A DNA stretch of 39,866 bases from CAJXZP01 sp049606935 (GTDB lineage Bacteria > Bacteroidota > Bacteroidia > Flavobacteriales_G > Salibacteraceae), in the NCBI GenBank assembly GCA_049606935.1, contig JBMYWA010000013.1:1-39866 (forward strand). Reading direction: 5' to 3'. The first letter of the stretch is position 1, and each line of letters opens with the position of its first letter. The position numbers were made by a program, and so were the translations under genes. This document shows positions 1 to 8,374 of the stretch, one piece after another. The notes under the pieces were generated by a model, which saw only the letters and a list, made by a program, of their open reading frames with translations, did no database searches and had not been told where the DNA came from.

Positions 1-428
1 GGTCCGGTATCAATCATGATATCGATTTTATAATCCTCCATAGCCGAGTATAAAAACTCTTCTACAATAGGTTTTAATCGATGTATTTCATCAATAAACA
101 GAACATCATTTGCACTTAGATTAGTCAGTAAACCTGCTAAATCACCCGGTTTATCCAACACCGGTCCAGAAGTAATTTTTATGTCTACTCCTAATTCGTT
201 GGCAATGATATTGGCTAAGGTGGTTTTACCCAGTCCTGGAGGTCCATGTAGTAAAACATGATCTAGTGCCTCATCTCTGAGTTTAGCTGCCTCTACAAAC
301 ACTTTCAGATTTTCTACTACATGATCTTGTCCGGTAAAATCACCAAACGATTTGGGCCGTAGTACTTTTTCTAAATCTTTATCAGAACCCGAAAGGTGCT
401 CCGGATCTGCATCTAAGTATTCGTTCAT
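1..428 (-). CDS. ruvB: Holliday junction branch migration ATPase RuvB (5' part, cut by window edge)
   Basis: RuvB is the hexameric AAA+ motor that, with RuvA, drives branch migration of Holliday junctions. The 142 visible codons start at ATG 428 and run off the window at base 1, so the ATPase C-half and winged helix are missing. Seen directly: the family N-terminus with LRPKSFGDFTGQ, Walker A HGPPGLGKTT, and Walker B FIDEIHRL. The start fits the usual RuvB N-terminus. A TAnnTTTG box ends only five bases before the ATG. ruvA lies far away at 30340 on the other strand, so ruvA and ruvB are not one operon here. Certain as to family. Confidence 0.97.
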   Translation of the reverse strand, partial: MNEYLDADPEHLSGSDKDLEKVLRPKSFGDFTGQDHVVENLKVFVEAAKLRDEALDHVLLHGPPGLGKTTLANIIANELGVDIKITSGPVLDKPGDLAGLLTNLSANDVLFIDEIHRLKPIVEEFLYSAMEDYKIDIMIDTG

Positions 429-433
429 ACCTA

Positions 434-441
434 CAAATGTA
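434..441 (-). promoter_or_regulatory. Promoter -7 box for ruvB
   Basis: On the minus strand this reads TACATTTG, a perfect match to the Bacteroidota -7 consensus TAnnTTTG. Only five bases separate it from the ruvB ATG, so transcription would begin at or next to the start codon and the message would be leaderless or nearly so. Inferred from motif and position; no clear -33 element was required for the call. Confidence 0.55.
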
Positions 442-509
442 ATAAAGTGAAAGGGTGCGTGATTATCGAAATTTTAGTAATTCTAATTATTTGGTAAAAA
501 AATCATCAA

Positions 510-1175
510 TTACGAAGCATTTACAATTCGGTAAATGGAATTAGTTTCAAAAGTTAGTTTCACTTTTTGTACCACTTTTAACCGCAGTTGGTTTTTTTCT
601 GCCTTACTGGAAATCTGTTTTAGATCGCAGGCATTTGATAAAATCATTAATGCCTGTGTTTTTTCCAATTCCAGTAACGAAAGCTGTAGAAATAGATTTT
701 CGAAATATTCGAAGTTTTCACCGCAAAACCAGGCATTTTCTTCTAAATTATGCGGCTTTTTAGGGTAATAGGGCGGATTTATAAAAATATAGTCAAAATG
801 GATTCCTTCTAATTTATCGAACAGGTTGCTCACAATTCCAGTAACTAATAGATTTTGTTGGTTGGCGGTTTTTACTACCGATTTTACTGCCGTTTCATGA
901 ATATCACTTGCGGTTACTACTGCCCCCTGAAAAGCACTTTGAATGGAAATAATGCCGCTACCACAACCCAATTCTAATACCTTTTTTCTGGAAAGATTTA
1001 GGTTGGACAGGTAATCAAGAAATACTTTGGTGCTAATGGTGTTAATAGGAGAAAATACGCTGGGCTGAACCATGGTATACACTTTTCCAAACTTGTATTT
1101 ACGTGGTTTTCGGTGATACCAAAAATGATATCGCTTATAAAAAGGATGAACTAACTTTTGAATGAATTTTTTCAT
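510..1175 (-). CDS. Class I SAM methyltransferase, HemK/PrmC-like
   Basis: A 221-residue SAM-dependent methyltransferase. Motif I (VLELGCGSG) is at residues 67-74 and the catalytic-loop motif NPPYY at 133-137. That motif is typical of enzymes that methylate amide or amino nitrogen, such as HemK/PrmC and N6-adenine enzymes. It is shorter than PrmC and lacks that family's N-terminal helical domain. The basic N-terminus (residues 1-30, rich in K, R, H, Y) is unusual. It is the last gene of the minus-strand operon, and its ATG overlaps the stop of the radical SAM gene above it by one base. This suggests translational coupling and a role in the same pathway. Substrate unknown. Confidence 0.85.
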   Translation of the reverse strand: MKKFIQKLVHPFYKRYHFWYHRKPRKYKFGKVYTMVQPSVFSPINTISTKVFLDYLSNLNLSRKKVLELGCGSGIISIQSAFQGAVVTASDIHETAVKSVVKTANQQNLLVTGIVSNLFDKLEGIHFDYIFINPPYYPKKPHNLEENAWFCGENFEYFENLFLQLSLLELEKTQALMILSNACDLKQISSKAEKNQLRLKVVQKVKLTFETNSIYRIVNAS

Positions 1176-2743
1176 TATTCAGAGTAAAATCCTTCAATTT
1201 CTGGTTGACGGTATTTCCATATTTTTTGAAGCACCTTGATTTCGTACGGTAATTTATAAAAACCCGTTGTATATCTCCAATTGGAAGCCAATTGCAGAAT
1301 TGCTTTTTTATAACCCGTAATTCGAAAGTCTGATACCGTTGGGTATTTTCCATTCAATACAGTCTCAAAATTTTTAATGGTATCAATCATGTATGGTTTC
1401 AACCATGGAGTTAGTGGGTTTTTTCTGAGGTCAAAGTTTTCCCAACTTGGCGAAATCCAATCTTCTAATGTTTCTGGGAATTTAAAACCCGCATCCAGTA
1501 TTTGTTGATACAGGTCGGACCCTTCTGTTGGAGTAGGGCTATAGAGGTAAATAATGATTTCCGTATCCGGATTGATTTCTTTGATTTCTTTAATGAAATT
1601 AATATCCCATAAAATCTGTTTGTACACCTGTTCTTCGGTATCTGCAGGCATTCCTAATACAAACGACATTTCAGGAATGATACCTACCCGCTTCATACGA
1701 GCGGCAAATTCTTTGATCATTTTACCCGATTGGGTTCCTCCCTTGTTCATTTGCTTTAGAACTTCATCGTTACCCGTTTCTGCACCCAAAAATATCATGG
1801 TACATCCTGCCTTTTTCATAAGGGTTAAATCCTCATCTGTGTACCTATTGATGGTATCAATTCGTCCTTCTCCCCAGTATTTAATATTGTCGTTTAGTAT
1901 GAGTTTAGAAAACTCCACGACCCGCTTTTTAGAGGTGAAAAAATTGTTGTCGTGAAACTCAATGGCATCTATACCGTAATTAGATTTAAAATATTTTACG
2001 TCTTCATACATGTTTTCAGCCGATTTTCCTTTCCAAGCGGCATTGAAAATTGGAACAATTCCACAAAATGAACAGGTAAACGGACAACCCATACTAGAGT
2101 GGTAAGACAATGTTGTGCTACCCATGAAAGTTTTAGCCAGGTAATTCTTAACCGGATAATATTGGTTGAGGTGCTGATATGGTAGCGGAGCCAAGGAATC
2201 TTGATCAAGTAGTGGTTCTTTGGCAGTCTTAATAATCTCTCCTTTCTCATTCTTATAAATGAGATTTTTTATAGCGGATAAATCAAACCTATTATTGAAT
2301 TCTAACTGTTGCAATAACGATGGAAAAGCTACATCTCCTGGGCCATTAATTATGAAATCAACAATTCCTGAATCCATACAAACCTTATACTGATTGGATG
2401 CAAAATAACCTCCCCATATAGAAACAATTTTTGGGTACTTAGATTTTATTTCACGAGTAAAAGGTATGGCTTGCCGAAGTTGAGGGCCGGGCATCACTGT
2501 AGAGCAGAAATAACCATATTCACCGGTTTCAAGTAAAGACAGTATTTTTTCTAATGGTCTTTTCTCCAAATTACCATCTACCAAAATGTATTCAAATTTA
2601 CCATGAACAGATGCTCCCACCTGTAAAATGGAATTTGGTATGCGGTGTTTAGCATTGGCACTTCTGGGATTGAATATGATAATTTTATTTTTCAATTTTA
2701 ATGTTTTAATTAATGTAAGAAACCTCGTATGCCGATTCTTCAC
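1175..2743 (-). CDS. B12-binding-domain radical SAM protein (third of three)
   Basis: Up to 522 residues. The first 170 or so look like a cobalamin-binding-type Rossmann domain (GGYFASNQYK, then NGPGDVAFPSLL). The radical SAM core follows with the cluster motif CPFTCSFC, C220, C224 and C227 in long-start numbering, then FHDNNFF and FLGAETGND. No DxHxxG cobalamin ligand motif is visible, so B12 use is inferred from fold type only. ATG 2743 would overlap the upstream lipoprotein gene by 38 bases; TTG 2695 (MKNKIIIFNPRSA) begins directly at the domain and is a good alternative. It is more distant from the other two radical SAM proteins than they are from each other. Reaction unknown: radical methylation or ring formation is typical of the superfamily. 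Confidence 0.9.
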   Translation of the reverse strand: MKNRHTRFLTLIKTLKLKNKIIIFNPRSANAKHRIPNSILQVGASVHGKFEYILVDGNLEKRPLEKILSLLETGEYGYFCSTVMPGPQLRQAIPFTREIKSKYPKIVSIWGGYFASNQYKVCMDSGIVDFIINGPGDVAFPSLLQQLEFNNRFDLSAIKNLIYKNEKGEIIKTAKEPLLDQDSLAPLPYQHLNQYYPVKNYLAKTFMGSTTLSYHSSMGCPFTCSFCGIVPIFNAAWKGKSAENMYEDVKYFKSNYGIDAIEFHDNNFFTSKKRVVEFSKLILNDNIKYWGEGRIDTINRYTDEDLTLMKKAGCTMIFLGAETGNDEVLKQMNKGGTQSGKMIKEFAARMKRVGIIPEMSFVLGMPADTEEQVYKQILWDINFIKEIKEINPDTEIIIYLYSPTPTEGSDLYQQILDAGFKFPETLEDWISPSWENFDLRKNPLTPWLKPYMIDTIKNFETVLNGKYPTVSDFRITGYKKAILQLASNWRYTTGFYKLPYEIKVLQKIWKYRQPEIEGFYSE

Positions 2744-3836
2744 GCACCAACGATGAGGTAACTAGCCCTTTATGCGGTGAAAATCTCTCAACCGACATTC
2801 TAGTGTATCCTGCAGGTAAAAAAGAAAATTCTGGATGAAGCGTTCTTTTTTCGTTGGCTAGTAAGGTTAAAACCTCATTTTGGCTCCTTCCCCATTCATT
2901 TGATAAACGCAGCGGACTTGGAAGCATGAACATAATGTATTGCAACTCCATTTGAGTGTGTTCTTGATTATTTGAAAAGTCAACACCACTTTGAATGGAG
3001 TTTTGAACTTGACTGACCTTTGATCTCAAATGTAACAATGTATCTTGTAATTGCTGGTAGGTTAAAAACCCTGTAGAATCTTTTTGAACGGCAAAAGTAG
3101 GGTTAATCTTACTTTCATGACACCACATACACTTGGCCGGTTTACCTGCGTTACTAGTTGCTCTTGGGGCTGAATTTATTCGTTGACTATCGGCATCAAA
3201 AATGGCAAACTTATATTGACCATTTTCCATAAGTTCCATGGTTTCAAATTCAAGAATTTCTCCTGAAATGGAGTCAAATTCGGTAGAGATAAGTAATTGA
3301 TTTAAATTGTTTAAAGCCGAAAATTTAATGGTGCGATGTTGGTTTGAAATAGTAGAATTATTAACGTAACCCGAGTCTGGCACCAATTTGTAATTAGATA
3401 ATTGTTCTTTTAACGTGAGGGGAACGCCAGTAATCTGATAATAATGATTAGAAGCACCAATGAGCAACGTGATATATCGGCCAATATCAACAGAATTATT
3501 GTTTTTGTATTCTTCTGAACTCTGTATAGATTCATGTAAAGAAGCCATATTACTTAAAGCATTAGGTTTAAATCCTAAAGAATATAAGTTTAAAATAATG
3601 GTATTGGAATCTGTAATAATAGCACTCGTGTTTAGGCTGGTGTTTTTTGCGCCACAATGAGATAATGCCCAAAAAAGACCTGTCACAGCATCTTCCATTT
3701 TTTCATTTGGGTAGGATTGGTTCCATTTCAATTTAATGACATTTGGATCTGATTGTAACGTTTCTATTGGGTCATTTACACAAGAAGTGTAAAAAGGAAT
3801 GCCAATGGCTAAAAATATGTAGACTAGTTTTTTCAT
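2706..3836 (-). CDS. Lipoprotein with a single c-type heme motif
   Basis: A 376-residue predicted exported lipoprotein. A lipoprotein signal peptide is visible: KK, a hydrophobic stretch and the lipobox FYTSC with lipidated C19. A CMWCH motif (C236, C239, H240) is the CxxCH site for covalent heme c attachment, which happens outside the cytoplasmic membrane. No other domain is recognised. The protein is long for one heme and most of it is soluble sequence without repeats. It lies inside the radical SAM operon: its start overlaps the stop of the upstream gene by four bases (ATGA). An extracytoplasmic electron carrier or a redox enzyme acting with the operon's product is possible. The CxxCH could instead bind a metal, so the heme assignment is moderate. 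Confidence 0.75.
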   Translation of the reverse strand: MKKLVYIFLAIGIPFYTSCVNDPIETLQSDPNVIKLKWNQSYPNEKMEDAVTGLFWALSHCGAKNTSLNTSAIITDSNTIILNLYSLGFKPNALSNMASLHESIQSSEEYKNNNSVDIGRYITLLIGASNHYYQITGVPLTLKEQLSNYKLVPDSGYVNNSTISNQHRTIKFSALNNLNQLLISTEFDSISGEILEFETMELMENGQYKFAIFDADSQRINSAPRATSNAGKPAKCMWCHESKINPTFAVQKDSTGFLTYQQLQDTLLHLRSKVSQVQNSIQSGVDFSNNQEHTQMELQYIMFMLPSPLRLSNEWGRSQNEVLTLLANEKRTLHPEFSFLPAGYTRMSVERFSPHKGLVTSSLVREESAYEVSYIN

Positions 3837-5209
3837 TCAAATACACGCATTAGTAATTGAGCCGCCATAGATTTTCCTTTAGCTTTTATTCCTTTTACTG
3901 AAATTTTATTGGATAATTCTTGGTATGAACGGACTTCGTTTACCACATAATTCACCGCGTAAGTATAATATTTTCGAGAATAGGTTCTTTTAAAATCAAT
4001 ATCTCTATCGGTAGATTGGTGCCAGGGCGGTTGCGTGGTAATGTCTTTTTCAATTTGGCTATATAAGCCAGTTCCTTTAATGGGATAAGCTACCGTTATG
4101 GTAAAATTGCTGGGATTAGCATCTTTTAAATATTGAACAGTAGTATGAATATCTTCTTTGGTTTCTGTAGGATAACCCAACATAATAAAAGTGCCTGTAT
4201 CCATACCAAATTCTTGAGTTTTTAGAATCATATCCCGCACTAAATTTATATCTACCCTACGATCCATTTGGTTGATTATTCTTTGTGAACCACTTTCTGC
4301 ACCAATCCAAATTTTAGAACACCCCATTTCTTTTAATTGTTGCAAAACAACTTCGTTTAGTCGCTCAGCCCGGGTAATTATTTCAAATGGAATAACAATT
4401 TGATGTGCTTTAAATTCTGCATGAAGTTCTTTTAGCCACTTATGATTCACGGTAAAAACGTCATCTACAAACCACAATGAGTCAGGAGAGTATTTTTTAA
4501 TCATTCCCTGAATTTCTTTAACCACTAGTTGGGGTGATCTTCTTCGGTAACTTTTTCCGTATACTGCGGTACTGCACCATTTACAGGTGTAAGGGCAACC
4601 ACGTTGGGTAGAAATATTTAAGGTGTTGGTGCCGTGAAATTTTTTCCAAGCTTTGAGGTAAAGATTTAGGTCTATGGCCTCCCTATCAGGCTCGGGTAAT
4701 TCATTAATGTCTTTAATTTTTATTCGAGGCTCTGTTTTTTGAAGAACCCCATTTTTCATATAGGCGATACCAGAAATGTGAGAGAAATCTTTTTGTTGAA
4801 TTAACGCACTTGATAACTCATAAATGGTTTGTTCTCCTTCTCCAATAACCAATAAATCTGCACCATGTTGTAGGTAGTTTTCGCAGTTAAAAGTAACATC
4901 TGGGCCACCCATTATTATTTGAGTATGGGCTAAACTGGGTTGCTTTTTTACCCAATTCATTAGCCTAATGTTATTCACCTTGGTCATTAAATTTGCGTAA
5001 ATGGCAATAACCTTGGGGCGGTGTTGAAGTAACGCGTTTTTTTGTTCGGTATAACTAGAAAATGTGGAATCAAATACCGATACGTTTATATGCTCTCGTT
5101 TTAAGTATGCGGATAAGTATAGCAGTCCAAGCGGAGGGTAGGGACGCATGATTTTTTGCTCCAACGGATCCTCTTCAATAAAATAGCCATGTGTTAAAAA
5201 AACATCCAT
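3833..5209 (-). CDS. B12-binding-domain radical SAM protein (second of three)
   Basis: 458 residues. The N-terminal cobalamin-type domain carries RPYPPLGLLYLSAYL, GGPDV and GEGEQTIYEL, as in the BchE-like class. The radical SAM core has CPYTCKWC with C205, C209 and C212 as 4Fe-4S ligands. WIGAESGSQ and MLGYPTETKEDI further down are conserved core segments. It is clearly paralogous to the protein at 5994-7439 along nearly its whole length. No DxHxxG B12 ligand motif is seen. ATG 5209 overlaps the methyltransferase stop upstream by one base. Such enzymes commonly methylate unactivated carbon or phosphorus, or form rings; which applies here cannot be told. Confidence 0.9.
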   Translation of the reverse strand: MDVFLTHGYFIEEDPLEQKIMRPYPPLGLLYLSAYLKREHINVSVFDSTFSSYTEQKNALLQHRPKVIAIYANLMTKVNNIRLMNWVKKQPSLAHTQIIMGGPDVTFNCENYLQHGADLLVIGEGEQTIYELSSALIQQKDFSHISGIAYMKNGVLQKTEPRIKIKDINELPEPDREAIDLNLYLKAWKKFHGTNTLNISTQRGCPYTCKWCSTAVYGKSYRRRSPQLVVKEIQGMIKKYSPDSLWFVDDVFTVNHKWLKELHAEFKAHQIVIPFEIITRAERLNEVVLQQLKEMGCSKIWIGAESGSQRIINQMDRRVDINLVRDMILKTQEFGMDTGTFIMLGYPTETKEDIHTTVQYLKDANPSNFTITVAYPIKGTGLYSQIEKDITTQPPWHQSTDRDIDFKRTYSRKYYTYAVNYVVNEVRSYQELSNKISVKGIKAKGKSMAAQLLMRVFE

Positions 5210-5994
5210 TATCTAAGCGTAAAAGAAATAAAAAAGTGATCCGATAAACCGGATAAATGAAAAGAATCAGCTTGTTTTTTGTCTATTTCTCTCATTTTTT
5301 CAATCATTTTGTCCTTTTTTAAGAAAAGTGAGTTCAAATATGATGGTGGAATAAATAACCCTATTGGGGCAACAAATTCCATTTTAAATGCTTTTGCCCA
5401 TTTCACAAATTGCAAAGGCGAGTAATAATAGGTGCGAACATCTTTTCCATCTACATTGGCTAAAACTCCTTTTTTGATTTTTCGCCTAAAGGCTTTTTTA
5501 ATTTGAAATTTAGCTAAAAAATATACAGATTCCCAAACACAAAACTGGGGCATGACCACCAAAACAAGTTTTCCGTTTGGGCGCAGTATTTTCTTTGAAT
5601 TATCTAAAAACTGTTTTAATTCTGTTTGATTTAAACAGTTTAGACCTCCAAAATTGGAAAATATCAAATCAAATTTTTTGGTACCTAATTGCGAATAAAT
5701 ATCTAAAATATTCATTTGCTTGCATTGTACATTGTTTTGCTCACGGTTTTTTATTTTGGCTACTTTCACCATTTCCGATGAAATATCTGTAGCTAAAACA
5801 GAAGCCCCTTTTTGCCCAAAATAAAGGGCGTCCTCACCTGTGCCGCAATTTAATTCGAGTACCTCTAACCCATTCCAATCTGGAATTAGGTTATCTAAAT
5901 GAGTCGACACCAATTCTCGCTGCGCTTTACCTACTAATGATTGGGTAAATTCAGCATCGTAATTATTTGCAATATGGTCAAAGTCGGCATTCAT
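5209..5994 (-). CDS. Class I SAM methyltransferase
   Basis: 261 residues. The N-terminus FDHIANNYDAEFTQ is of the small-molecule methyltransferase type. Motif I LELNCGTG lies at 46-53, followed by ATDISSEMV, and DLIFSNFGGLNCL is the motif IV region. The second half is lysine-rich and includes YYYSPLQFVKWAKAF, as in UbiE/Coq5-like and antibiotic-type methyltransferases. It sits between two paralogous radical SAM genes with one-base overlaps at both ends, so its product is expected to act on the same substrate. O-, N- or C-methylation is possible. Confidence 0.85.
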   Translation of the reverse strand: MNADFDHIANNYDAEFTQSLVGKAQRELVSTHLDNLIPDWNGLEVLELNCGTGEDALYFGQKGASVLATDISSEMVKVAKIKNREQNNVQCKQMNILDIYSQLGTKKFDLIFSNFGGLNCLNQTELKQFLDNSKKILRPNGKLVLVVMPQFCVWESVYFLAKFQIKKAFRRKIKKGVLANVDGKDVRTYYYSPLQFVKWAKAFKMEFVAPIGLFIPPSYLNSLFLKKDKMIEKMREIDKKQADSFHLSGLSDHFFISFTLR

Positions 5995-7439
5995 TAATTC
6001 AAGTTACTCAATCTATTTAATTGCATTTTCATAGCTATTGCCAAAGGTGTGTATGCTAAAATTTTTAATACCATTTTGGCTCCAGTAGAGGAAATAGGGT
6101 TATGCTTTTTCACCCATTTTTTTGCATGTGCCAAACGGTAAACCTTATGCACATACCTATGTAGTAATTTGTAGTAATCTTGATTAAAGGTATTTTGAAA
6201 CATTAAGGCCAATTCATCCGAGTCAGTCCAATTTGCCTTATTACTTAATTGATTTTTTACCTTGTCGTAAAAAGGAGTGCCTGGCAACGGGTAAGAAACA
6301 CTTACTCCAATATGATCGGGCATGTTTTTGAGTAACATGCTAATGGTGGCATCAATGTCTTCTTTGGTTTCCCCTAAATATCCAAATTGAAGAAAATAGG
6401 CTACTTGTACCTTTTTTGATTGAAGTAAAGAAGTACTTTCCGCAATTTGAGCAATGGTGGTACCTTTGTCCATGTCATCCAGTACTTTTTGAGAACCACT
6501 TTCTGCGCCAATCCACACTTCTTCCAATCCTGAACTAACTAAGGCATCTATGTTGTTTTCCTTTAAAAGTAAATCGGCTCGGCTTTGAATTTTGTATCGA
6601 ATGGTGAGATTGGCATTTTTTAATTCAGCATCAAATTTTTGCACCCACCCCGGTTTTAAACCAAAAATGTCATCACACATCCAGTATTTAGTTACCCCAA
6701 AATTGGACTTAATCCATAGCATTTCTTGTACTACCTTTTTAGGAGATCGAACATTGTAACGTTGGCCATAAATAGGTTTTGCGCACCAATTACAATGATA
6801 AGGGCAGCCACGGGTTGTGGCCATGTTTATAGTAAATTCATGACCATGTTGTTTCCAAATACTTTTGTAGGCCTCAATTTCAATTAAGTCCCATGCAGGT
6901 TGAGGAAGAGAATCTAAATCTTTTAAAACAGGTCTTTTGCCTGTATTTATTACCGTTTCAGACGAAAAACAAATTCCTGAAACATCTTGTAAATCTGATC
7001 CTTTTTCTAAAGCCTTAACGGTTTCTAATAAAGAGATTTCTCCCTCACCTAAAAGAATTACATCTGCACCATTTTGTAGGTATTGATCAAAATGATCGGT
7101 AGAGTCAGAGCTAGCTACAATAATTTTACAATGGTATTTCTTGGCCAATTGCATCATTTCAAATGCGGCTTCTCGCATATTTGTTAGGCACATCTTAGTG
7201 AGATAGTTAAAACCATCATCATAAAGAACCAAAAATTCTGGTTTTTCTTCATGCAGAATAGCTTCTATTTCAAAAGGATTGTCTTTTAAACATACATCAA
7301 AAAGCGACACTTCATATCCATTTTCTCGCATTAACGATGCGGCATAAATGGTACCTAAAGGTGGGTAAGGCATGCCTGTTTTCCACTGCTTTGGGTCTAA
7401 CTTATAGTAATAACTATGACTAAAAAGAATCTTTGCCAT
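5994..7439 (-). CDS. B12-binding-domain radical SAM protein (first of three)
   Basis: 481 residues. The N-terminal cobalamin-type domain shows MPYPPLGTIYAASLM and GEGEISLLET. The radical SAM core carries CPYHCNWC (C212, C216, C219), then CDDIFG, WIGAESGSQ and FGYLGETKEDID. It is paralogous to the protein at 3833-5209, sharing the same domain order and the downstream YP-GT segment. A basic C-terminal tail (KVYRLAHAKKWVKKH) may contact membrane or partner. Its ATG overlaps the nucleotidyltransferase stop by one base. I infer that it performs one step of a multi-step modification together with its paralogue. Confidence 0.9.
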   Translation of the reverse strand: MAKILFSHSYYYKLDPKQWKTGMPYPPLGTIYAASLMRENGYEVSLFDVCLKDNPFEIEAILHEEKPEFLVLYDDGFNYLTKMCLTNMREAAFEMMQLAKKYHCKIIVASSDSTDHFDQYLQNGADVILLGEGEISLLETVKALEKGSDLQDVSGICFSSETVINTGKRPVLKDLDSLPQPAWDLIEIEAYKSIWKQHGHEFTINMATTRGCPYHCNWCAKPIYGQRYNVRSPKKVVQEMLWIKSNFGVTKYWMCDDIFGLKPGWVQKFDAELKNANLTIRYKIQSRADLLLKENNIDALVSSGLEEVWIGAESGSQKVLDDMDKGTTIAQIAESTSLLQSKKVQVAYFLQFGYLGETKEDIDATISMLLKNMPDHIGVSVSYPLPGTPFYDKVKNQLSNKANWTDSDELALMFQNTFNQDYYKLLHRYVHKVYRLAHAKKWVKKHNPISSTGAKMVLKILAYTPLAIAMKMQLNRLSNLN

Positions 7440-8374
7440 TATCTTGCTGATGTAAGTTTTGATTCGGTTTCTTTCACCTTTTCTGAAATTAAATGCATGC
7501 GTTCTTCAAATGCAGTAAGTACCTTTTTCTGAAAATTGCTAGGATGGTGTTTTGAAACTGTTTTGCTGGTTTGAAGCGCAATATTGAAGTCCTCATCGCT
7601 CATATTACCAAATTTTTGTTTCCATCTTTTTAGCGTTAGATGCATAAAAAAATCGTCTAATAGGTCTCCTATTTTATTAGCTAGAATTTTCTCTAAAACG
7701 ATTTTAACCCTATTTGGTTCAAGATCTTTTATATTGGGATTACTTTGATATTGGCCAGAGAAGAAATCTAAAACCCAATTATTTTCAGCAATAATTTTTT
7801 GATGTAAATTTTCATTTACCATTGGGAATAGTGAAAGTAATTCCACAGCAGTAAACCTATTTTTATTCGAAATTTCGAGTGAATTTTCGTCAACCAAGTA
7901 GTTGATACAAAAATACTTACGTGAATTTAATAAAAATATTTTTTTGTATAGAATTAACAGTGTTCTAGCTATCCACAATCGATTGGGTTGAGTAACAATA
8001 AAAAAGTCTATATCGCCCCCTTTGTCCATTACTCCTTTTGACATTGAGCCGGATATGAACACCCCTTTTACAAATGGAAATTGACTTATCAAGCTTGATT
8101 TTCTCTCTGCTTGAAATTTATATTCCGAAGCCCGGTTAGAGTTTTCATCTCGATTATGCGCTAATTGAGGCTCGTTTCTTAACGAATAATAATTTTGAAG
8201 CTTAAAAATAAGTTCGTTATCTAGCATTGATGCTAAACACTCCTCAAATTCTTTCGTGTTGAATGCAGGAGAGTACTTAATTATTTCTTCCTTAGTTAAA
8301 GGAAAATTGAAAATATCAAAATACGATAAGGCCTGAGAAATGGCTAACAGATGCTGTTGTTGACTTGAATTCAT
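7439..8374 (-). CDS. Nucleotidyltransferase-fold protein
   Basis: 311 residues. Residues 1-60 look like a winged-helix-like N-terminus (LSYFDIFNFPLTKEEI). The pol-beta-type minimal nucleotidyltransferase motif is at 108-123: SGSMSKG, then DIDFF with D121 and D123 as metal ligands. The remainder is helical and lacks a recognised domain. Family members transfer a nucleotidyl group to proteins, drugs or small molecules. As the first intact gene of the operon it may activate or load the substrate by nucleotidylation, but that is inference. The start ATG forms an ATGA overlap with the stop of a short upstream frame (8371-8550). Confidence 0.8.
   Translation of the reverse strand: MNSSQQQHLLAISQALSYFDIFNFPLTKEEIIKYSPAFNTKEFEECLASMLDNELIFKLQNYYSLRNEPQLAHNRDENSNRASEYKFQAERKSSLISQFPFVKGVFISGSMSKGVMDKGGDIDFFIVTQPNRLWIARTLLILYKKIFLLNSRKYFCINYLVDENSLEISNKNRFTAVELLSLFPMVNENLHQKIIAENNWVLDFFSGQYQSNPNIKDLEPNRVKIVLEKILANKIGDLLDDFFMHLTLKRWKQKFGNMSDEDFNIALQTSKTVSKHHPSNFQKKVLTAFEERMHLISEKVKETESKLTSAR

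Noticed and set aside
1554..1955. 133-codon plus-strand open frame opposite the third radical SAM gene
   Set aside because: It is antisense to the radical SAM core including conserved segments; serine- and isoleucine-rich composition is typical of a shadow frame.
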